From NCBI RefSeq assembly GCF_900113545.1, contig NZ_FOPS01000006.1, positions 1 through 64,000 on the forward strand: a stretch of 64,000 bases of DNA. The letters run 5' to 3'. Shown here piece after piece: positions 55,401 to 62,800 of the stretch; position 1 is the stretch's first letter, and each line of letters starts with the position of its first letter. The DNA is from Neisseria elongata subsp. elongata. GTDB taxonomy: Bacteria > Pseudomonadota > Gammaproteobacteria > Burkholderiales > Neisseriaceae. Made by a program: the position numbers and the translations under genes. The notes beneath the pieces were generated by a model. That model did no database searches and was not told the DNA's origin. It worked only from the letters and a program-made list of their open reading frames with translations.

Positions 55401-56363
55401 TTCGCCCTCCCCTTCAAACAACAGCAAGGCTTCCACGCCGTTTTCGCGATTGGCGAGCATCAGGCGGCCGTGGTGCAGGCGCATGATTTCGGTGGTGAAG
55501 CTCAAGCCTAGCCCGCTGCTGCGGCTACCGTCGGCGCGGGGGAGCGAATAGAAGCGTTGGGGGATTTTGGCCAACGCGTAATCGGGAACAAGGCTGCCTT
55601 GGTTGTAAACCGCCAGTTCAGTGCGGTTTCGGCTGCGGGTGAGGCTGAGGCGGATTTCGCTGCCGGGTTCGGCAAAGTCGATGGCGTTGTAAAGCAGGTT
55701 GTCGATGGCTTGGCGCAGCAGCAGCGGGTCTCCTTGGACGGCACGGGGCGGGCAGTTGAGGGCGATGTGCAGCTGTTTGGCTTGCAGGGCGGCGCGGCTT
55801 TCTTGGGCGGCTTGGACGGCTAGATTGGCCAAATCAACGGTTTGCGTGCTTTGCAGGCTGTCGCGGTTTTCCAGACGGGCCAGTTCGAGCAGACGGGCGA
55901 TGAGTTGCTTTTGTTTTTGGGTATTGCGGCGGATGCGGTCGAGCAGCTGCTGTTGGTCGGGACTGAGTGGACTGTCTTGCAGCAGTTCGAGGGCGGCCTG
56001 CTGGGCGGTGAGCGGAGTTTTGAGTTCGTGGGTGAGGCCTAAGACGTAATTTTCAATGTGTTGGCGGTGGTCGAGTTCGTCGCGCAGATGGGCGACGGCG
56101 TGGACGAGGCGGTAGAGGTAGCTGTCGCCGAATTGCGGTTGCGCGGCGGGGCGGTTGGCGGCCATGGCTTCGGCATAACTTCGGATGCGGTTGATACTGC
56201 GCGCCAGCCACCAGGCGAGCGTACCGAGCACGAGCAGGCTGGCAGTGAGCAGAAACAAGACGTGCTGCTTGGCATAGACCAGCGACCAGGCGGTGAGCAG
56301 GAGCAGGATACCGAGCAGGACGAAGAACAGGCGGATGCTGAGGTGTTTGAAATATTTAAGCAT
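55389..56363 (-). CDS. sensor histidine kinase without adjacent response regulator
   Basis: About 324 residues, with two membrane segments near the N-terminus (LFFVLLGILLLLTAWSLVYA and FLLTASLLVLGTLAWWLA) and almost no periplasmic loop. A HAMP-like segment follows, then the H-box LTHELKTPLTAQQAA (His at about residue 130), the N-box NLLYNAIDFAEPG and the G-box SSGLGLSF. It somewhat resembles CreC/PhoR-type kinases. No response regulator is within the window. ATG 56363 is preferred to the open frame from 56390. Its final codons EEAV-stop are made by a DUS. Confidence 0.87.
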   Translation of the reverse strand: MLKYFKHLSIRLFFVLLGILLLLTAWSLVYAKQHVLFLLTASLLVLGTLAWWLARSINRIRSYAEAMAANRPAAQPQFGDSYLYRLVHAVAHLRDELDHRQHIENYVLGLTHELKTPLTAQQAALELLQDSPLSPDQQQLLDRIRRNTQKQKQLIARLLELARLENRDSLQSTQTVDLANLAVQAAQESRAALQAKQLHIALNCPPRAVQGDPLLLRQAIDNLLYNAIDFAEPGSEIRLSLTRSRNRTELAVYNQGSLVPDYALAKIPQRFYSLPRADGSRSSGLGLSFTTEIMRLHHGRLMLANRENGVEALLLFEGEGEEAV

Positions 56364-56438
56364 GGGTTGGCTGAATGGATAGGGTTGCACGGCCTGATAT
56401 TAAGCCGGGCGGTGTTTCAATTTCGTTGCGGTTTTGCT

Positions 56439-56450
56439 TTCAGGTAGCCT
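56439..56450 (-). repeat. Eikenella-dialect uptake sequence (AG-eikDUS)
   Basis: The minus strand reads AGGCTACCTGAA, an exact 12-mer of the Eikenella DUS dialect, inside an AG-DUS genome. It lies between the histidine kinase and the 56513-56959 gene. Confidence 0.8.
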
Positions 56451-56512
56451 GACAAAGCGTGTGTGATTAAGTCGGGCTGGTTTTCGCGCTTGGAGGCCGT
56501 CTGAAAAGGCGG

Positions 56513-56959
56513 TTAGCGATAACTGATGACTATCCCCGTACTGCCGTCTTTATTGTGGTAATACGCGCCCACATCGCCCCAGGCAAATCTGCGGCATTTG
56601 CCTGCTGCCGATGTTTCAATGGCGCAAGGGGCATCGTCCAGCTGTTTATCCAGCCATCGATCAAACTGTTTTCTGCGTTGCAATTCACGCTCTTCCGACC
56701 ATGCTGCCCAGCTATTGTCTTCACCTATCGGGCAGAAGAATATGGATAAGCGCTCCAGCCGCTGCTGCTCGAACTGGGCGGTAAGGGTGTATTGTTCGGA
56801 CTGTTTGGTAAATGACAAACCGAAAAATGTTATTCCCGTTTGCAGATGATTCGGGCTTGATTTTGGGAAACATGCAATCCAGTCATCAAGCGTGGTTCGT
56901 GCACTAATAATATTGCAGTCCGGCAGGATGATGCTGCCGTTTTCAGGGTTTATCTTCAT
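56513..56959 (-). CDS. hypothetical protein
   Basis: 148 residues, no family assigned. Soluble and mixed charge. It starts MKINPENGSIILPDCNI and ends with a beta-rich FAWGDVGAYYHNKDGSTGIVISYR-type stretch (last 24 residues). Three cysteines. The size, the isolated position and the pattern of a short beta domain would fit an immunity-type or small enzyme-partner protein, but nothing proves it. It is bracketed by single DUS copies (about 56492 and 56982). Confidence 0.6.
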   Translation of the reverse strand: MKINPENGSIILPDCNIISARTTLDDWIACFPKSSPNHLQTGITFFGLSFTKQSEQYTLTAQFEQQRLERLSIFFCPIGEDNSWAAWSEERELQRRKQFDRWLDKQLDDAPCAIETSAAGKCRRFAWGDVGAYYHNKDGSTGIVISYR

Positions 56960-57038
56960 CGGTTTGAATTTCCAAATGTAGTTTTCAGACGGCCTGAAAC
57001 CATGTCCGTTTTATAACGCCTTTAAGCCGCACGATTTT

Positions 57039-57980
57039 TCATTTAACCAACAACCGTCCCTGTCTCGCCAAATTCAAAGTAGCCAGCAACAGTAACATAA
57101 CCAAGCCGGATCCTGTGGTGGCGAGGAAATAACCTAAAAACAGTAAACGCTCTTCGGCGATCAAATGGAAACCGCAGCCCGTCATTGCCGCCAAACCGAA
57201 TGAGAAACCCCAAAAACTGGGGCTGAATCCCTGTTCCAGCATCCAAGGCAGAAGGCGCAGTAGTAGCAGGAATTGCAGGCAGCCGTAGCCGATTAAAAGC
57301 AGCGCGAAGGCATCGATGTGCCCGCCCGATACGGCAAAATAAGTGCCGCTGCCGACAAAAGAGGGCGCAAGCTGAATGCCGACAATACCGCGCACAGGGG
57401 CGTTGACGGGTGTGCCGGTGCGCAAACGGCTCAATATGGCGGCTTCCAAGCTAAGCCATGAAAACAGTCCCGCGCCCAAAAACAGCCAGGCGTAATCCGA
57501 CCAACCCAATGCCGCCATTGCGGTCGCGCTGACAAAATTGGTGGCAACAGTGGGCAGGTAAACAATCGGCGTGGTGGCATCAAGGGTATGGACGCCGCGC
57601 CACAAGCCGCCTGCGCGGTACATGGCAAATGCCAACTGTCCCGCCGTTCCCAGCAAAATCAACCCTTTTGCCAGTGGTGTTTGGTAGGGTAGTGCCGCCA
57701 AACCTGCCAGCATAGCGGTAATCGGAATCGCGCTGATGAAACAGCATTGCACCAAATCCTGCAAATCCTGCAAAAATTCGGGGCGGAAAAAACGGATTTT
57801 GATGATGTAGGCAATAACCAGCAGCAGCCAAAGCACGAAGGCGGCGGCTAACAGCGTTTCCGCAGCCCAATTCGGTAAAAGCCCGATACGCGCGCCGTAA
57901 CGCCACGACAAACCGAGCGCGAAAAGCCCCAACGGCATGCTGAAATAGCTGAGGGGGATGGGAAATTTTTTGGTACTCAT
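57039..57980 (-). CDS. TehA/SLAC1-family (TDT) transporter
   Basis: About 313 residues and ten membrane segments. The start STKKFPIPLSYFSMPLGLFALGLSWR, and GIVGIQLAPSFVGSGTYF (about 210-227), are typical of the tellurite-resistance/dicarboxylate (TDT) family related to SLAC1 anion channels. The transported ion is unknown. ATG 57980 fits the family N-terminus; the longer frame from 58028 has no better Shine-Dalgarno. No tehB is adjacent. Confidence 0.87.
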   Translation of the reverse strand: MSTKKFPIPLSYFSMPLGLFALGLSWRYGARIGLLPNWAAETLLAAAFVLWLLLVIAYIIKIRFFRPEFLQDLQDLVQCCFISAIPITAMLAGLAALPYQTPLAKGLILLGTAGQLAFAMYRAGGLWRGVHTLDATTPIVYLPTVATNFVSATAMAALGWSDYAWLFLGAGLFSWLSLEAAILSRLRTGTPVNAPVRGIVGIQLAPSFVGSGTYFAVSGGHIDAFALLLIGYGCLQFLLLLRLLPWMLEQGFSPSFWGFSFGLAAMTGCGFHLIAEERLLFLGYFLATTGSGLVMLLLLATLNLARQGRLLVK

Positions 57981-58148
57981 GACAATGTGTGTTTTAAGAA
58001 AAGGCAGGCGGCAGTATAGCCGATTCAAATCGGTAAATGCAGCTTGGGTTGAGACCTAATAAAGATGCTAAATCTGTCTGGAGTATCGGGTTTCAGCATG
58101 AGCCGTATTGGGCATTGATATTCTGATGTTTGAGTTTGTAAATGTGTT

Positions 58149-58160
58149 TTCAGACGACCT
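58149..58160 (-). repeat. mucDUS-dialect uptake sequence
   Basis: The minus strand reads AGGTCGTCTGAA, the mucDUS 12-mer. It stands singly in the gap between the TehA-like gene and the LysR remnant. The only other copy I saw is in the terminator at 7888-7899. Confidence 0.7.
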
Positions 58161-58208
58161 GAAGGCAAGCGGAAACAGACGATGAATGTCGCTTGAGCCT
58201 TCTTGATT

Positions 58209-58220
58209 TTCAGGTAGCCT
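58209..58220 (-). repeat. Eikenella-dialect uptake sequence (AG-eikDUS)
   Basis: An exact AGGCTACCTGAA on the minus strand. It overlaps the last codons of the LysR remnant and supplies its TGA stop. Confidence 0.8.
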
Positions 58221-58424
58221 TTTTATCATACATTTCCCGCAACACCTCCGTCAGCCAGTCGAACACCTTTAACACGCGACCCGAAGTTACTCTGCGTTGC
58301 GGGCGGTAGATGTAGAGTTGCCACGGGCGGCGCGGGACGTCGGGGAGGGGTTCTACAAGTTCGCCGTTTTGCAGGTGGATTCGGCGGCGGAGCAGAAGTG
58401 TTTTAGGGCGTTGAGTTTGTCCAT
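58210..58424 (-). pseudogene. LysR-family regulator reduced to its two ends
   Basis: From ATG 58424 the minus strand encodes MDKLNALKHFCSAAES, a typical LysR N-terminus. After a frame change at about 58378 it continues HLQNGELVEPLPDVP, RPWQLYIYRP and SGRVLKVFDWLTEVLREMY, a typical LysR C-terminus. About 230 codons between them are missing. It lies immediately downstream of the accessory operon, 23 bp from the 58447 stop. Confidence 0.82.
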
Positions 58425-58446
58425 TGCATATATAAAGATTATGCTG

Positions 58447-59832
58447 CTATGGTTTTAACAAACCAAAGTCTTTTTGTCTTATTTCATCTTCATCCCTATC
58501 AGGGAATAGGGCAGAATTTAGATAATTTTTAGCCAATCTTATAATATGATTTACTTTTTTAATATCGGTAGTCATAAACCCGATAGGCAATGTCACAGGA
58601 TAAGAAGATAGTTTTGCGTGATAACAAACTACAGCAAATTTATCTTCTAGAAATAGAATTTCAGTATTTCCATCTAAAAAACCTTCACAGAATCCGTAAA
58701 GTACTTTATCTGATATTATATCTTTAAAATGATTTAGCCATTCTTGTTTTTCATGCTGATTTCGTTCGGAAGGCAAAGGTAAGTACAGGTGAAAATCATA
58801 ACCATTTTTTTGTTTAGCTATTAGATTTTGAATTTTGTCATGAATTTTCCGTTGTTTTCCCCAGTAAATATCGCTTGGAGCCAACCAATAGAGTTTTTTA
58901 GGTGATTTTTTGTTTAAGTTATCTAAAATTTTATTGATTTGTTCGAACAAGGTTTCTTGATGATAAATTTGTCCTAAAAAATACAAGCCATTTTGTTGTT
59001 CATGCTCCTGATAAACTTTTAAAAATTCGTTAAAGTCTAATGTTCCGCCGAATAGCACTTTTAAAGTATCGTCATCACCAATTTCTTCTATACTGTTAAG
59101 CAGTTCACGCAAATTATCATGCTGACCAAATCGCTCCAGTTGTGCGGTAATGGCTTGCTGAATATTTTCTTGATGAGTAATTGTCGGTACATCATGACGT
59201 TCTTTGGCTTCGCCTGTTTCAGGCAGCAATTCAAATTGTTGCGTAAAACGGAAATAATCAGGCACGCCTTTGGGTTCAATAGCATCAATTTTATACAAAG
59301 AAATATCTTTCTCATCTAAATTGATGATGTCGTCTTCCATTAGCTGCCGAAAGCGATTTTGAAATGTTTTTCGTGCAATTTCGCTACTTTCTGATAACAC
59401 CTTCGGTTCGACGACTAACTCAACGGCTTGCTGGCGATTTTTATCACAGTCGTTTTTTTTCAGAAAATTACTATCTAATAATTCCATACGATATTCACCA
59501 CCACATTCTTTTAAAGCAGGAATATGGGGTGATTCCTGATTGTCTTGAAACAGTCTCTGCCCTTCTGTCGATAATGCAATCAAGCCGTTATCCTGCCAAA
59601 TAATCCATTTATTGCTCTCCAAATCAGCAAGGGCAACTTCGGTCTCGTGTTGGGTAAATCCGAAATATTGGGCAATTTGTGCAGGTTTGCACGGTGTTAC
59701 TTTCAAAAGTCGCAACAAATATTCGCGCACAAACGCCACGCCTTTATCGCTCATATAGGAAAACACAATATGAAAACGCGGAGCCTTAACCACAAAATCA
59801 ATTTGATTGTAAGTTATGTTTTGTTTACTCAT
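58447..59832 (-). CDS. winged-helix protein of a Mokosh type I-like system (candidate MkoB)
   Basis: 461 residues. The N-terminal winged helix (about 33-95) includes CKPAQIAQYFGFTQHETEVALADLESNKWI by position 48-77. A middle acidic region (about 100-270) has no recognised fold. The C-terminal alpha/beta domain (about 283-440) has LYFLGQIYHQETLFEQI, LYWLAPSDIYWGKQRKIHD and FAVVCYHAKLSS. The last resembles a degenerate phospholipase-D half, but HAK lacks the Asp of HxKxxxxD, so activity is unproven. Its ATG overlaps the upstream helicase stop (ATGA), so the two are co-translated. Base composition is clearly AT-richer than the neighbouring core genes. The name rests on the partner, not on this sequence. 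Confidence 0.72.
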   Translation of the reverse strand: MSKQNITYNQIDFVVKAPRFHIVFSYMSDKGVAFVREYLLRLLKVTPCKPAQIAQYFGFTQHETEVALADLESNKWIIWQDNGLIALSTEGQRLFQDNQESPHIPALKECGGEYRMELLDSNFLKKNDCDKNRQQAVELVVEPKVLSESSEIARKTFQNRFRQLMEDDIINLDEKDISLYKIDAIEPKGVPDYFRFTQQFELLPETGEAKERHDVPTITHQENIQQAITAQLERFGQHDNLRELLNSIEEIGDDDTLKVLFGGTLDFNEFLKVYQEHEQQNGLYFLGQIYHQETLFEQINKILDNLNKKSPKKLYWLAPSDIYWGKQRKIHDKIQNLIAKQKNGYDFHLYLPLPSERNQHEKQEWLNHFKDIISDKVLYGFCEGFLDGNTEILFLEDKFAVVCYHAKLSSYPVTLPIGFMTTDIKKVNHIIRLAKNYLNSALFPDRDEDEIRQKDFGLLKP

Positions 59833-62800
59833 TTTTTCGCTCCGTTTTTTAATATTTTAATTGCGTAATCTTGCGGATTATTTTGCTTTTGTATAAAACG
59901 TAAAACTTTTGCCAATGGAGTTTTGCTGTTTTTCGGCTGCTCCCAAACGGTTTTTGCGCCAACAATCACCAGTTTATCCATTGCACGAGACAAGGCTACG
60001 TTAATACGGTTTGGCAAATGTAAAAAGCCTGTGCTGTATGTTTTGTCATAGCGTGTCAGCGACAAGATAATCACGCGGTTTTCTTTACCTTGATAACTAT
60101 CTACACTATCAATTTTAACTAAGCGGTGGAAATCATCACTCCAACTGCGTTCGTTGAATTTTTTACGAATCAGTTTTTTCTGCTCGCCGTACATACAAAT
60201 CACACCAACAGCCTGTTCGTTCTTTTCCAAACATTTTTGTACAACTTCGCTGTTTATAAAGGTTTCATCATTTGCTAAATCCTGTAATAAATCAATAATG
60301 GTATCGGCTTCGGCACGGTTGGATAAACTACCATTTTTGCCTTGTTCATGATACGCATTTGGTAATAAAGTTGTATCTAACCATGTTACACAGGATTTTA
60401 TCTTTTCAGGTAGCCTGAAATAAATATTGGGCACATCATTGTCAGTTTTACCATTTTCCAAAACATTTTCATAAAAACATGCTGATACTAAACTGCCAAT
60501 CGCAGGAGCCATGCGGTATTGTGTTTTGAGTGTGGCGCAAGTTTGCTTTCCATATTCGGATAGGAAAACGCGTTCAAAATCACTGCCTAATGCTTGATCT
60601 AATTCCTCACCGCGCTTGGAAATCCCTAATCGGCGGGCAAGTGCGTTTTTATGCTCTTCTGAATACAAAGGCGGTAATTGCTTATGGTCGCCTACAAGCA
60701 AAATACGCGTACCAGACTGCATTGCAATAGCCAATTCACTGGAAATAGAACGTGCGGCCTCGTCCACAATCACCCAATCATAAAGATTATCGGCAATGCC
60801 GATATGGCGTTGTCCGATACCTACGCAAGTGCCAATCACAAGCTGACGGGAACGAGCCAAAAATTCATCATAATTGGTGCGTTCGTTAGATAGGGCTTCC
60901 AGCATATCCTGAGTTAAATCAATCAATTTACGTGCTTGGATATTTTCAATCGGCTGAATATTATGCTTGTGATCCAATTCACTGATAAATTTTGGCAGAA
61001 TTTCGTCAATTTCAAATTCACGAAGCCCCATTGCTTGAGCTTGTTCTTTAATGCTTTTTTCTAATTTTTGGTGTAAGCGTTTTTCATCTTCATCAATGTT
61101 TTCATTTTTTGATGAATTGACAATTTTTTGATAACGACGGATTTGCACGCCAATATCAAACGCTAATTCGGCACGTTTACGCAAATAGTCTTCAGGCAGC
61201 CCCATGCTGCGCCCAAGCTGGCAGATATTGCTAATCTTGTTTACATTTAACTGTGCCCGTTTTTGTCCGACTAAATTGGGTGAAAACACATCTTCCAATA
61301 TTTCGGAATCGGCAATTTCACGATTACTGAACCGTACTAGTTGCAAGTCTGTTCCCAAACGCTGACAGTGTTTACGGATACGTTCGGCAGCAGTATTGAC
61401 TGCTTCATGTGATTGGCTGACCAGTAGAATATTTCGAACCTTTTGCACATCAAATAAATAATGTACAAATGCAGCAATAAATTCTGTTTTCCCTGTTCCC
61501 GGCGGACCTTGTAATAAAGATAACGGTCCATTGGCAATCAAACGCTGAAAAGCAATACGTTGTGCTTTATTAAGGCTTACATTTTTTTCAGGCTGGTCAT
61601 AGCGTTTAAATTCTTCATCGCTGACATGAATCTCATATTTTTCAGACGGCAAGTTGCAATATTCATCAAAATAATGCACTAGATTTTTCACCGCACTTTC
61701 ACCATCTAGAATGCGTTGTAAGGCATTTTTACGGCGTGTATAAGATGCTTTATTTTGAAAGCTTTGTAAATAAACAGGCGTACCTGATTGGATGCGAACA
61801 GTATTTTTATCTTTATATTTTTTCAGATGAATTTCATTTAATGTACTTTTAACAACATCTACTGTGCCGTACACAAAGGTTTTTTCCCTATCTTCACTTT
61901 TTCCGATAGCTTCAACAATTTCATCTCGCTTAAACTGATCAATCGGATTGATTTCGCCATCATAGGGAATATAAGTTTCGCCATTTTCTGTTTTTTGCAA
62001 TGCTTCGCTGGCAGTAATAGAAGGTAAAGCTTCGGTTTCAGTATCTAAAATTGCCTGCCAAAGTTTTTGAATATTAGGACGTTGCTCGATAACTGTTTCT
62101 TCTGCAATAATATCAACAGGTTCGGCTTCAAAGTTCTCGTTATTTTCAGCTTGTTCTTTTTCAGGCTGTTTGAAAAAGTGCTCTTGGACAAATTGAATAA
62201 TAGAGTTCTTAAATTCTGTACTGCCCGCAATGAAATCATTAAGTTTATCTAAGTTGCTATAATTGCTATGTGTGATATTCAAACCGATTTGCAAACTACA
62301 TTTGCTATCATCACGATCATTTCGACTAATATGATAGCGTTCAAATGGAGATAATCCGTGTCGGAATCGTTTCTCGGAAATGGTATAAAAAGCGGTAAAT
62401 TTTCCGCCTAATCCAATAAATGTAATATCTATTTCTTCATTTGGATATTTTTGACTTTCTTTAAATTGAACAAACAATTCACCATTTTCAGGGTAAATTT
62501 CAATAGGTAAAAACGACTCACGCCCGCCTACTGTGATGTCAATCATTGGCGTAACCGGTTTGGGATTGAGAGCCTCTTTAAAACGAGCCAACGAAATAAA
62601 CGCAGTTTTGCTATCTGAATACTCTTGCTGTATCACTTCAGCAACTTCAACAAAACTTTCAGACGGCCTATTCCATTCAACGCCCAATAATTCGCACGCC
62701 ATTTTCATCACGGCAAAATTATCGCGTTGTTTCTCGGTAGGATGATCGAATTCCGGCGAATATTCAGTATTGAACTGGCTTTGCCCACTTGGCGAAAAAT

